Shown: piece after piece, positions 16,760 through 25,397 of the stretch
Layout of the letters: every line of letters starts with the position of its first letter
Position numbering within the stretch: position 1 is the stretch's first letter
DNA from: Kitasatospora sp. Root107
GTDB taxonomy: Bacteria > Actinomycetota > Actinomycetes > Streptomycetales > Streptomycetaceae
Length of the DNA: 64,000 nt
Assembly: GCF_001424875.1 (NCBI RefSeq)
Contig: NZ_LMCT01000034.1
Coordinates: 207,301-271,300 of the forward strand
Direction of reading: 5' to 3'
Notes under the pieces: generated by a model
Database searches by the model: none
Told to the model about the DNA's origin: nothing
Seen by the model: the letters and a program-made list of their open reading frames with translations, nothing else
Translations under genes and position numbers: made by a program

Positions 16760-17767
16760 TCAGCGGGGGCCGGGACCGCTGCTCTCCCGGATCGTCAGGG
16801 CCGGGGTGAGCAGGGTGAGTTCCTCGGCCGGGCGGCCGGCCGCGAGGGCCATCACCAGCTCGACCGCGCGTCGGCCCATCTCCTTGGCGGGGACCGAGAC
16901 GGAGGTCAGCCGGGGGGCGGAGTGCAGGGCGACGTCGTCGGGGCAGATCGCCACCACCGAGACGTCCTCGGGCACGGCCCGGCCCGACTGCCGGAGCTGG
17001 CCGAGCAGATGGGGCAGGGCGGACTCGTTCTGCACCACCAGGCCGGTGATGCCGGGGCGCTCCTCGAAGATCCGGGAGAGCGTGCCGCTGGCCGCCTCGT
17101 GCCCGTCCCCGCAGGGGCGGTGCAGGAAGCGCAGCCCGCGTACCCCGGCCTGCTGCCGGAACCCGGTGAGTGTTCGCTCGGCGAAGCCGGTGTGCCGTCG
17201 GTAGACCGACTCGGCCGGGCCGATCAGTGCCACCTCGCGGTGCCCGAGGTCGGCCAGGTGGTCGGCGGCGAGCCGCCCGGTGGCCTCGAAGTCCAGGTCC
17301 ACGCAGGTGAGTCCGGCCGGGTCGGCGGGCAGGCCGATCAGCGCGGCGGCGGTGCCGGTCTGCCGGAGCAGCGGGATGCGCTCGTCCTCCAGCTCGACGT
17401 CCATCAGGATCATCGCGTCGGCCAGCCCGCTGTTGGTGATCCGCTTGATCGCCGAGGGCCCCTCCTCGCTGGTCAGCAGCAGCACGTCGTGCGCGTACCG
17501 GCGGGCGGTGGTGGTGACCGCGATCGCGATCTCCATCACCACGGGGACGAACATGTCGGTGCGCAGCGGGACCACCAGGGCGATCACGTGCGAACGGTTG
17601 CTGGCCAGCGCCCGGGCCCCGGCGTGCGGGTGGTAGCCGAGCTCGGCGATGCTGCGCTCCACCCGCAGCCGGGTGTCCTGGGAGATCGAGCGCTTGCCGC
17701 TGATCACGTAACTGACCGTGCTCGGCGACACCCCGGCGTGCTGGGCGACCTGGGCGAGCGTGACCAT
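16760..17767 (-). CDS. LacI-family transcriptional repressor
   Basis: 335 aa from ATG 17767, which has GGAG six bases upstream; ATG 17779 is an alternative four codons earlier. The HTH is VTLAQVAQHAGVSPSTVSYVISGKRSISQDT (residues 1-32), followed by the hinge helix YHPHAGARALASNRS and a periplasmic-binding-like effector domain. A pair of operator-like palindromes with core GAAGCGCTTC lies 40-145 bp upstream (17805-17911), pointing to autoregulation by DNA looping. No transporter or glycosidase gene is adjacent, so the sugar ligand is unknown. Confidence 0.9.
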   Translation of the reverse strand: MVTLAQVAQHAGVSPSTVSYVISGKRSISQDTRLRVERSIAELGYHPHAGARALASNRSHVIALVVPLRTDMFVPVVMEIAIAVTTTARRYAHDVLLLTSEEGPSAIKRITNSGLADAMILMDVELEDERIPLLRQTGTAAALIGLPADPAGLTCVDLDFEATGRLAADHLADLGHREVALIGPAESVYRRHTGFAERTLTGFRQQAGVRGLRFLHRPCGDGHEAASGTLSRIFEERPGITGLVVQNESALPHLLGQLRQSGRAVPEDVSVVAICPDDVALHSAPRLTSVSVPAKEMGRRAVELVMALAAGRPAEELTLLTPALTIRESSGPGPR

Positions 17768-17804
17768 GCGGTGCTCCATCTCGCGACGCTGTCGGGCGCC
17801 GAAT

Positions 17805-17911
17805 GGTGAAGCGCTTCGACAGTGTCGACTGTCCGTCTCGATGCTGTCCTGCCGGGAGAGCTTAGAGAGGCACTTGGCGCGTGTCCAGACCTACTGTCGA
17901 AGCGCTTCACC
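17805..17911. promoter_or_regulatory. Paired LacI-type operators in inverted orientation
   Basis: 17805-17823 is a 19-bp perfect reverse complement of 17893-17911. Each arm is itself built on the palindrome GAAGCGCTTC (17808-17817 and 17899-17908). Palindromes with a central CG are typical LacI-family operators. Centre-to-centre spacing is about 91 bp, compatible with a repressor-mediated loop over the promoter of the LacI gene. Confidence 0.75.
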
Positions 17912-17926
17912 AATCCTGTCGATCCG

Positions 17927-18250
17927 TCAGGCCTGGCCGGTCTCGAAGCGGCTGACCCGGCCGTCCTTGACGTCGAACCGCCAGGCGGTGCGCATCACGC
18001 CCCAGGTGTCGTTGCGGTAGTCGGCGATCACCTTGCGGCCGTTGTCCTTCTCGGTCTGCACCTCGATGCGACCGTGCGAGGAGAAGATCTCCCGGTCGGT
18101 CCACTCGGCGAGGTCCCGGTCCGTGCCGTCGTCGGACATGGTGGCGTCCGGGGTGAGCGCGGCCTGGAAGGCGGCCTGATCATTGGCGTTGAGGGCGGCC
18201 AGCAGGGTGCGCACGGCCGGGTCGGAGAGCTTGTCGAGCGGGATGGTCAT
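17927..18250 (-). CDS. SnoaL/NTF2-like protein
   Basis: 107 aa, ATG start. The sequence has the cone-shaped NTF2-like pattern: N-terminal helices (VRTLLAALNANDQAAFQAALTPDATMSDDGTDRD), then a beta-sheet part (GRIEVQTEKDNGRKVIADYRN...WRFDVKDGRVSRFETGQA). SnoaL-like proteins bind or isomerise small molecules, but many members have no known activity. It lies upstream of the LacI gene on the same strand with the two operators between them, so LacI does not obviously control it. Confidence 0.75.
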   Translation of the reverse strand: MTIPLDKLSDPAVRTLLAALNANDQAAFQAALTPDATMSDDGTDRDLAEWTDREIFSSHGRIEVQTEKDNGRKVIADYRNDTWGVMRTAWRFDVKDGRVSRFETGQA

Positions 18251-18430
18251 CGGTTCTTCTCCTGGGGAGGGGCGGCTGCTGAACTCAGCTGTCGGATCCA
18301 GCGAACACTCCGCCCGGGGCGGTCCCGATGACCTTGGGCCGTCCGTGGCGTGCCGTCACCTGCGGCATGGCTATCGGTTGGTGTGCTTTGATCCGGATAT
18401 GGGGGATTCGCTCACCGAAGGGAGCCCTGG

Positions 18431-18859
18431 ATGGGGCCGGCCGAACTGCTCGTCCTGACGTTCCCGCACGAGACCATCACCGTCGAGGCGGTCAAGGCCC
18501 TGGCCCGGCTGCGGATCGAGGGCCACGTCCGGGTGATCGACTCACTGGTCGTCACCCGGCACGCCGACGGCGAGGCCACCTACGGCGAACTCGCCGACTT
18601 CGAGCACCTCCAGGGCGTGGTGCCGGACGGCCTCGACGAGCTGGCGCTGATCGGCCCCGAGGACGCCCAGGAGGCCGCCGAACTCCTGGAGCCCGGCAAC
18701 GTGGCACTGCTGGTGCTGATCGAGCACCTCTGGGCCGAGGCCACCGCCGAAGCCCTGCGCGCGGTCGGCGGCCGGATCGCCACCGGCGTGCGGATCCCGC
18801 CGGAGCACATCGAAGAGGCCGTGCGAGCCGCCGAGGCCCGCGTCGCGGCCGGAAAGTAG
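18431..18859 (+). CDS. DUF6325 family protein
   Basis: 142 aa, ATG start (MGPAELLVLTFP). It shows the family's opening motif and ferredoxin-like alternation (VIDSLVVTRHADGEATYGELADFE; ALLVLIEHLWAEATAEALRAVGG). The family is found in actinobacteria, is small and soluble, and is of unknown function. It is followed after 11 nt by a SHOCT-domain gene with a strong ribosome site, so the two form an operon. This pairing is common and suggests a shared role at the membrane, but that is inference. Confidence 0.75.
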   Translation: MGPAELLVLTFPHETITVEAVKALARLRIEGHVRVIDSLVVTRHADGEATYGELADFEHLQGVVPDGLDELALIGPEDAQEAAELLEPGNVALLVLIEHLWAEATAEALRAVGGRIATGVRIPPEHIEEAVRAAEARVAAGK

Positions 18860-18870
18860 AGGAGGACGTC

Positions 18871-19185
18871 GTGTTCCGACCCATGCGCCCGATCAGGCCG
18901 ATCCGCGCCGTGCGCCCGACGGGAGCCCCGCTGATCCGGGGACTGGTGGTCGGCGGTGCCGCGTACGCGGCGGGCAGGAGCGTCGCCCGCTCGTCCCGCA
19001 ACGAGCAGGACCAGAACGCCGCCATCGCCGACCTGCAGGCCCAGCAGGCCGCTCCGCCGCCCGCGTACCAGCTGCCCGCGCTGCCCGATCTGGCCTCCAA
19101 ACTCACCGAGTTGGGGCAGATGGTCCAGCAGGGGCTGCTCACAGCGGAGGAGTTCGCCATCGCCAAGGCCCGGCTGCTCGCCTAA
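18871..19185 (+). CDS. SHOCT-domain protein
   Basis: 104 aa from GTG 18871, with GGAGGACG directly before it. The N-terminus is basic with a short hydrophobic stretch (GLVVGGAAYAAG); the C-terminus is a SHOCT motif (LTELGQMVQQGLLTAEEFAIAKARLL). SHOCT is a short oligomerisation or targeting motif seen at the ends of many bacterial proteins. It is coupled with the DUF6325 gene. Its exact role is unknown. Confidence 0.8.
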   Translation: MFRPMRPIRPIRAVRPTGAPLIRGLVVGGAAYAAGRSVARSSRNEQDQNAAIADLQAQQAAPPPAYQLPALPDLASKLTELGQMVQQGLLTAEEFAIAKARLLA

Positions 19186-19206
19186 GACCCGGCCAGCCGT
19201 CGGGGC

Positions 19207-21972
19207 TCAGCCGAGGCCGCCGAGCTTGAGGGCGAGCTGGTCCGCGGCGGTGGTGTCGCCGAGCTCGGCGAAGATGTCGCGGGCCTCCCGCCAGGCCTCC
19301 CCGGCGGCGGCGGGGTCGCCCGCGGCGTGTGCGGTGTCGCCGAGGTGGGTGAGCAGCGAGGCCTCGTTGAACCGGTCGCCGAACTCGCGGTAGATGTCGC
19401 GGGCCTGTTCGTAGCAGCGGATGGCCTCCGGGTGCCGGCCGACGTTGTGGTGCACGAAACCCAGGGTGTCCAGGGTGGCGCTCTCGCCGCTGCGGTCGCC
19501 GATCTCCCGCTGCCGGGCGAGGGCGCGCTCGCAGCAGCCGACCGCCGCCTCGTACCCGCCGAGCTGGGTGTGGCACCAGCCCATGTTGTTGAGCGCCCTG
19601 GCCTCGCCGACCCGGTTGTCCGCGGCCTGGTACTTCGTCAGCGCCAGGGTCGCCTGCTCCAGTGCCCGGTGGAAGTCCTGCCGCCGTTCGAACACCAGGG
19701 TCAGGGTGTTGTGGCAGTGGGCCTGACCGAGCGGGTCGCCGAGCTCCTCGAGCAGCACGACCGCCCGGTGCAGCTGACGTTCGGCCTCCGCGTAGCGGCC
19801 CATCCTGGCGTTGGCCCGGCCCAGTTCACGGTGCGCCGCCGCGCGGCCGGACCGGTCGCCCAGCCGGCCCGCCGCGTCCAGCGCGGCGCGCTGGGTGGTC
19901 GCCCAGTCCTGCCAGTGGCCGCGCTGTTCGAGGTAGGTCGACATGCTCCGGGCCAGCAGCCCCACGTAGGCGTCGTCGGCCGCGTCGACCGCGGTCAGCA
20001 GGGTCTGGTGCTCGGAGGCGAACCACGCCAGCGCGCCCTCGCGGTCGGCGAAGCCCGCGGGTGGCACCAGGGAGGTGGGCGCGGGGAGCTCGATCGGGTC
20101 GCGATGGTCCAGCATCGCGCCGGCGGCGTGCGCGGTGTGCAGGTAGTAGTCGACCAGCCGCTGCCGGGCGTGGACCTGCTCCACGGGCGGGACGTCGTCG
20201 TGGGCGAGCTCGGTGGCGTACGCCCGGAGCAGGTCGTGCATGCCGTACCGGTCGGGGCCGATCGGGTGCACCAGGTGGGCGCGGGTGAGCATGGTCAGGG
20301 CCGCGCGGGTGTCCGCCGGGCTGCGCCCGGCGAGGGCGGCGGAGGCGCTCAGCGAGATGTGCGGACCGAGCTGAAGGCCCAGTAAGCGAAAGACCCGCGC
20401 CGCCGTCGCGGGCAGGTGCTGGTACGACCAGGAGAAGACCGCGCTGATCGGATGGCCGACCGAGTCCAGCATGCTCAACCGCCTTCGCCGGTCGGCCAGT
20501 TCGGACACCAGGTACGGCAGCGGGGTGGTGCGCAGGGTGGCGGCGAGTTCGGCGGCCACCCGGAGTGCCAGGGGTAAGCCGACGCACTGGGCGGCCAGCG
20601 ATTCGCTGACCGCCGGTTCGCAGTCGACGCGCTCGCCGATCAGCCTGCGCAGCAGGTCCAGCGAGTCGCTCATCGGGAGCAGGTCCAGGCCGAGCCGTCG
20701 GGCACCGTGCCGGGCGACCAGCTCGCCCAGACTGTCGCGGCTGGTCACCACGACCGCGCAGGACGCGGTGCCGGGCAGTAACGGCCTGACCTGGTCCACC
20801 GATGATGCGTTGTCGAGCAGGATGAGGATCCGGCGCCCGCTGACCTCGGTCCGGTACCGGGTCACCCGGTCGGCGGGCTCGACCGGGATCTCCTGGGCGG
20901 GCAGGCCGAGTGCCGACAGCAGCCTGGACAGTGCGTCCTCGCCGGAGAGCGGCTGCTGCGGGTCGTAGCCCCGTAGGTCGACATAGAGCTGCCCGTCCGG
21001 GAACCGGGCCCGGGCCAGGTGCGACCAGTGCAGTGCGAGCGCCGTCTTGCCGACCCCGGCCGTCCCCGACACCACCGCGATCGGCACCGCGTTGCCGCCC
21101 GCCTCGACCAACACCTGGTCCAGGTCGGCGAGTTCGCGCTGCCGGCCGACGAAGTCGGTCACATCGCCGGGCAGGGCCGCGGGCACCAGCCGGCGCGGTG
21201 CGCCCGGGGCGTGGCGGCGGGTGTCCTCGGCCAGCAGTGAGTGGTAGACGGAGACCAGCTCCGGGCCCGGGCTGATGCCCAGTTCGTCGCTGAGCCGTCG
21301 CCGGACCTCGTGGTAGGTGCTGACGGCCGCCGCCCGTCGGCCTGCGGCCCGGTAGCCCCGGAGCAGCCGGGCCAGCGCCGCCTCGTCCAACGGGCGTGCG
21401 TGCGCCGCCTGTTCGAAGAGCACGACCGCCTCGTCGGCCGCTCCGGCGGCCAACAGGGTCTCCCCCTTGGCGGCCAGCGCCGCGTACCGCTCCTCGATCA
21501 GTGCGAGGGCCGCCGGATGGGCCGCCAGCGCCGGGACGTCGGACAGCGGCGCGGCCGCCCGCCACAGGGCCAGCGCGGCGTCGAACAGGGCGAGCGCCGT
21601 TGCGTGGTCGCCCGACTGCCGTGCCGCCGCGGCCTGGTCGACCCTCGTGCGGAACGAGCGGACGTCGATGTCGCAGCCCTGGGCGCGGAGGCGGTAGCCG
21701 TCGCCGGCCGAGGGCAGCAGCTGGCTCGGGGTACGGGGCGGCCGTTCGGGTTCGAGCAGCTTCCGCAGGTGCTTGACGTGGGTCTGGATGACGTTGACGG
21801 CGCTGTGCGGCGGGTCGTGCTGCCAGAGCGCGTCGATCAGCTCCGCTCTGGACACCGGCCGGCCCGAGGCCAGCGCGAGCAGACCGAGCACGGCCCGCCT
21901 GCCCGCGGTCGGGATGTCGATCGGGGCCCCGTCCCGTAACACCCGCACCGGGCCGAGCAGCTGGATCTGCAC
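19207..21972 (-). CDS. SARP-type pathway activator (OmpR HTH - BTAD - NB-ARC - TPR), AfsR-like
   Basis: 921 aa. The OmpR-like winged HTH is at ~1-95 (RRAVLGLLALASGRPVSRAELIDALW), the bacterial activator domain at ~95-245, an NB-ARC ATPase at ~260-540 (P-loop in SGTAGVGKTALALHW; Walker B RILILLDNASS), and TPR repeats at ~600-920. This architecture belongs to AfsR-type SARPs that activate antibiotic genes by binding heptameric repeats. It is divergent from the aminotransferase operon with such repeats in between. Three TTA codons (residues 398, 466 and 530; bases 20779-20781, 20575-20577, 20383-20385) make it strongly bldA-dependent. It is very likely the activator of the adjacent cluster. Confidence 0.92.
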   Translation of the reverse strand: MQIQLLGPVRVLRDGAPIDIPTAGRRAVLGLLALASGRPVSRAELIDALWQHDPPHSAVNVIQTHVKHLRKLLEPERPPRTPSQLLPSAGDGYRLRAQGCDIDVRSFRTRVDQAAAARQSGDHATALALFDAALALWRAAAPLSDVPALAAHPAALALIEERYAALAAKGETLLAAGAADEAVVLFEQAAHARPLDEAALARLLRGYRAAGRRAAAVSTYHEVRRRLSDELGISPGPELVSVYHSLLAEDTRRHAPGAPRRLVPAALPGDVTDFVGRQRELADLDQVLVEAGGNAVPIAVVSGTAGVGKTALALHWSHLARARFPDGQLYVDLRGYDPQQPLSGEDALSRLLSALGLPAQEIPVEPADRVTRYRTEVSGRRILILLDNASSVDQVRPLLPGTASCAVVVTSRDSLGELVARHGARRLGLDLLPMSDSLDLLRRLIGERVDCEPAVSESLAAQCVGLPLALRVAAELAATLRTTPLPYLVSELADRRRRLSMLDSVGHPISAVFSWSYQHLPATAARVFRLLGLQLGPHISLSASAALAGRSPADTRAALTMLTRAHLVHPIGPDRYGMHDLLRAYATELAHDDVPPVEQVHARQRLVDYYLHTAHAAGAMLDHRDPIELPAPTSLVPPAGFADREGALAWFASEHQTLLTAVDAADDAYVGLLARSMSTYLEQRGHWQDWATTQRAALDAAGRLGDRSGRAAAHRELGRANARMGRYAEAERQLHRAVVLLEELGDPLGQAHCHNTLTLVFERRQDFHRALEQATLALTKYQAADNRVGEARALNNMGWCHTQLGGYEAAVGCCERALARQREIGDRSGESATLDTLGFVHHNVGRHPEAIRCYEQARDIYREFGDRFNEASLLTHLGDTAHAAGDPAAAGEAWREARDIFAELGDTTAADQLALKLGGLG

Positions 21973-22010
21973 GCGTGGCTCCTTTGCCGTTTCGCGCCGA
22001 ATTTCGCCCG

Positions 22011-22079
22011 ACTGGACGGCTGCTGATGTTCCGTCCAGTCGCCGTCCAGTGACTGTTCGTAGGTTATCGAAGGTCCAAT
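22011..22079 (+). promoter_or_regulatory. SARP heptamer repeats in the divergent promoter region
   Basis: GTCCAGT occurs at 22033-22039 and 22044-22050, exactly 11 bp apart. A weaker unit GTTCGTA follows at 22055-22061, again 11 bp on. An inverted ACTGGAC lies at 22011-22017 and GTCCAAT at 22073-22079. Direct heptamers with 4-bp spacers are the known SARP binding pattern. TTATAT at 22093-22098 is a possible -10 element for the aminotransferase operon. Confidence 0.7.
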
Positions 22080-22113
22080 CGAAGGGGGAACGTTATATGG
22101 GCGGCGTTGACGC

Positions 22114-23166
22114 ATGTCCGGAGCCGAGAGACCGGATGCGGCTGGTGGGCGCCTCGTGACGCTGCGGCTGCATGCCAACGAACACCCGCAGGGCCCCTCG
22201 GCGGCCGTCGCCGAGGCCCTGCACGCGCTGGTGCCCGAGCTGCACCGGTATCCGGTGCCGTCGAGCGCGGTGGAGACCGCGATCGCGGAGCTGTACGACG
22301 TCCCGCTGAACCGGGTGCTGGTCGGCGCGGGCAGTGCCGAGATCATCGGCCTGGCCTGGCGGGCCTTCACCTCGCCTACCCGGGCCGCGTTCTTCCACGA
22401 GCCCGAGTTCGAGCTCTATCCGCTGCTCGGCACCCAGTGCGGCACGCCGACGCTCAGCCGGCCGTGGCCGCCGGACGGCGACGTGACAGGGCAGTTGGCA
22501 GAGCAGTTGGCGGAGGCGTCCGTCGGTCTGGTGGCGCTGTCCAACCCGCACAATCCGACGGGTGCCTACCGGCCCCGGCAGACCGTCGCGGACCTGGCGG
22601 GCAGCCTGCCGGAGACCACCGTGGTGCTCAATGACGAGGCGTACCACGACTATGCCGAGCCGGCCGAGGACGAGCTCTCGCTCTCCGCGCTGTCCGAACT
22701 GCCCAACGTGCTGACCACCAGGACGTTCTCGAAGATCCACGGGCTGGCCGGCCTGCGGATCGGCTACGGCATCGGCAGTGCCCGGCTGATCGGTGCGCTC
22801 CGGTCGCTGCAGATGCCGTTCAGCGTGAGCGCCGCCGCCGCGGCCGCCGCACTGGCCGCGCTGGCCGACCCGGCGGTGCCGGGGGAGCGGCGCGAGCGCA
22901 ACCGGCTGAACCGGGCGGCTCTGGCGGGCGCGCTGGCCCGGCGGGGCTTCGAGGTGACACCGAGTCAGGCCAACTTCCTGTTCGTCCGGCCGCCGCACGA
23001 CCGGTCCTGCTGGGCCACCGATCTGCTCGACCGCGGTGTCCGGGTCCAACCGGCCGGTACCGGCCTGCGGGTGACCGTGGGCTCCGAGACCGATATCGCC
23101 GCTCTCATCACGGCAGTTGACGACGTCCTGGCCGTCGGCCGGACGCGAAACCTGGGGGAACAATGA
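22114..23166 (+). CDS. PLP-dependent aminotransferase, HisC-like (class I/II)
   Basis: 350 aa. It follows the histidinol-phosphate aminotransferase pattern: LHANEHPQGP (~20), LVGAGSAEIIGLAWRAF (~70), SNPHNPTGAYRP (~150), NDEAYHDYA (~175) and the PLP lysine in TFSKIHGLAGLRIGYG (~210). HisC-like enzymes in secondary pathways transaminate aromatic or other alpha-keto acids. The next gene encodes an MppJ-like keto-acid C-methyltransferase, so this enzyme probably converts the methylated keto acid to a beta-methyl amino acid. It is the first gene of the SARP-facing operon and overlaps the next gene by 4 nt. A GTG at 22156 is an alternative start; the ribosome site at the chosen ATG is weak. Confidence 0.88.
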   Translation: MSGAERPDAAGGRLVTLRLHANEHPQGPSAAVAEALHALVPELHRYPVPSSAVETAIAELYDVPLNRVLVGAGSAEIIGLAWRAFTSPTRAAFFHEPEFELYPLLGTQCGTPTLSRPWPPDGDVTGQLAEQLAEASVGLVALSNPHNPTGAYRPRQTVADLAGSLPETTVVLNDEAYHDYAEPAEDELSLSALSELPNVLTTRTFSKIHGLAGLRIGYGIGSARLIGALRSLQMPFSVSAAAAAAALAALADPAVPGERRERNRLNRAALAGALARRGFEVTPSQANFLFVRPPHDRSCWATDLLDRGVRVQPAGTGLRVTVGSETDIAALITAVDDVLAVGRTRNLGEQ

Positions 23167-24164
23167 CCAGCCTTGTGATCGACGACGTCTACAACAACAC
23201 GCTGACGGCGTACGCGATATCGGCCGCCTGGGAGCTCGGCCTGCTGGAGCGGCTGGACAGCTCGGAGCAGCCGGTGGACCTGGCCGGCTTCGCCCGGGAG
23301 CAGGACCTGCACGCACCCTCGGTGGAGGCGATCGCCCGTGGGCTGGCGATCGCCGGGATCGTGGTGCTCAGCTCCGAGCACCGATTCGCCACGCCGGGAC
23401 CGCTGTTCGCCGACACCTGGGCGAAGAAGGGCTTCTTCTACTGGCTGACCAGGGGCTGCGGCGAGCTGTTCCGGAGCATGCCGGAGCTGGTCAGGAACCC
23501 CAGCCGGACCGGGGACTTCGTGGTGCGCGACTACAAGGCGATCGGTCTGGCCGCGCGGGACGCGGGCTTCTCCTACGTGGACCCGACCTTCTACAAGATC
23601 ATCTCCGACCGCGGTCTCAGGTACGGCGCCGACCTCGGCTGCGGCAGTGGCGAGCGACTGATCAAACTCGCCGGGCGCGACCCGGAGTTCCGTGGGATCG
23701 GGGTGGACTTCGCGCCGGGCGCGGTGGCGCTGGCCACCGATTCGGTCGCGAAGGCCGGCCTCGAGCAGCGCATTTCGGTGGTGCGCGGTGACGCGACCAG
23801 GATGGCGTACCAGCCGGAGTTCGGCGAGGTCGACTTCGTGTGCTGCTTCATGATGGGACACGACCTCTGGCCGCGCGAGGAGTGCCTGGCCAGCCTGAAG
23901 CTGATCGGTGAGGCGTTCCCGGCGGCGACCGACCTGATCATCTGCGACACCTACCGCTCCGATCTGCCGACCACCGAGCAACACCCGGTCTTCACCCTGG
24001 GCTTCGAGACCGCCCACGCCGTGATGGGCCAGATGATCCCCTCGCTGGACGAGTGGAACGGGGTGCTGGCGGAGGCGGGCTGGCAGCGGGCGGACGTCGT
24101 CGACTTCGACCTGCCGCCGTACACCGCGCTGATGCACCTCACCCGTGAGCGGCCGGGCGCATGA
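23163..24164 (+). CDS. SAM-dependent C-methyltransferase, MppJ-like
   Basis: 333 aa, ATGA overlap with the aminotransferase. An N-terminal helical dimerisation domain (~1-90) is followed by a class I fold with motif I ADLGCGSGERLIKLA (~160). From memory it matches MppJ, the iron-dependent phenylpyruvate C3-methyltransferase of mannopeptimycin, at many points: AISAAWELG, GELFRSMP, GSGERLI, CFMMGHDLWPRE-C, PVFTLGFE, and LDEWNGV-EAGW. The His in MMGHD (~237) and the His in FETAHAVMG (~280) sit where I expect the two iron-binding histidines. It therefore probably methylates the beta carbon of an alpha-keto acid before transamination. The substrate is not known. Confidence 0.82.
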   Translation: MTSLVIDDVYNNTLTAYAISAAWELGLLERLDSSEQPVDLAGFAREQDLHAPSVEAIARGLAIAGIVVLSSEHRFATPGPLFADTWAKKGFFYWLTRGCGELFRSMPELVRNPSRTGDFVVRDYKAIGLAARDAGFSYVDPTFYKIISDRGLRYGADLGCGSGERLIKLAGRDPEFRGIGVDFAPGAVALATDSVAKAGLEQRISVVRGDATRMAYQPEFGEVDFVCCFMMGHDLWPREECLASLKLIGEAFPAATDLIICDTYRSDLPTTEQHPVFTLGFETAHAVMGQMIPSLDEWNGVLAEAGWQRADVVDFDLPPYTALMHLTRERPGA

Positions 24165-25397
24165 CCGACCGGACCACTCAGGGCAGGCACATCCTCGTAC
24201 TCAACCGCTTCAACGCGGAGGTGGGCTGCCACTACACCGACTACGTCGACCACACCGCCGACCGGGTCGCCTACCTCACCTCGGCGGTCGGGCGCAGCGG
24301 CGTCGACGCCGAACTGGCCGAGACCGTGGCCGTGGTGGACGACCTGGCGGACTGGGCGGCGGTGTCGGAGCTGGCCCTCGGCATCGTCCGGCAGTACGGC
24401 CCGCTGGACCACGTCGTCGCGCTGTTCGAGCGTGACCTGGAGGTCGCGGCCGCCCTGCGCGAGCTGTTGGGGGTGGCGGGCCCGGGGCCGGCCGAGGTCG
24501 AGCGGGTCCGCGACAAGGTGACGATGAAACAGCTCGTCGCCGCCGCGGGCCTGCGGGTGCCACGGTTCGTCGTCGCCGACGCACCCGAGGAGGTCCGCCG
24601 GTTCACCGGGGAATCCGGGTTCCCGGTGGTGCTCAAACCCCGGGACGGCTCGGGCAGTCAGGGCATCTACCTGGTCAACTCTCTTGCCTCGCTGGAGGTG
24701 ACGCTCGCTTCGCCGCTGGAGAACTACGTCTGCGAGGAGTTCGTCAGCGGGACGATGTACCAGGTCGACGGCGTCGTGCAGGACGGCACCGTGCGGGTGC
24801 TGCGGGCCTTCCGCCTGCTGAACACCTGTCTGGACTACGCCCTGGGCGACCCGTTCGGCTCGGTGGCCGGGGACGACCCGGTGCTGGAGCAGCGGCTGGT
24901 CGGCTACGCGGAGCGGGTGCTGGCCGCCCTCGGGGTGCGCAGCAGCGTGTTCCACCTGGAGGTGTTCGCGGTCGACCCGGCCGGTCCCGGCGAGTATGAG
25001 GGGCTGGTGTTCCTCGAGGTGGCCGCGCGGGCGGGCGGGGCGGAACTGCCGCACCTCTGGCGCGAGGTGTACGGGCTCGACCTGCTCGAGGTCGCCACCC
25101 GGCTGTCGCTGGGGGAGTCCCCGGTGCTGCCCGAGCTCGATCCCACCGGCCCGGCCGGTGGCTACCTGCTGATGCCGGAGCCGCCGGTCAGGCCGTGCCG
25201 GGTGCTGTCGACGCCCCCCCGGCGGGGCCAAGGAGACCGGCGGGCGCTACCGGTTCCGGGCGTCCAGCGGGGCCGAGATCGAACGCGCGATCAGGCAGGT
25301 GCTGGAGGAGTACGAGCTGACCTGGGAGCCGGTCGCCGAGCCCGCCGCGGCGGTCTTCCGGGTGAAGGGACGCGCACAGTCCCTGGCCCGTCCGTGA
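24161..25397 (+). CDS. ATP-grasp carboxylate-amine ligase, apparent frameshift near the C-terminus
   Basis: It starts with an ATGA overlap. About 350 residues are intact ATP-grasp: KVTMKQLVAAAGLRVPRF (~125), the ATP-binding lysine in VVLKPRDGSGSQGIYLV (~165), the YVCEEFVSG lid region (~190), and the metal site LEVAARAGGAELP (~290). After the C7 run at 25214-25220 the frame becomes Arg-rich nonsense. Dropping one C restores GGAKETGGRYRFRASS... to a stop at 25395-25397, which overlaps the next start. Without correction the frame runs through into the MFS gene. ATP-grasp enzymes of this type join amino acids or other acids to amines. A sequencing slip in the homopolymer is more likely than a true pseudogene because the whole operon is otherwise intact. 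Confidence 0.82.
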
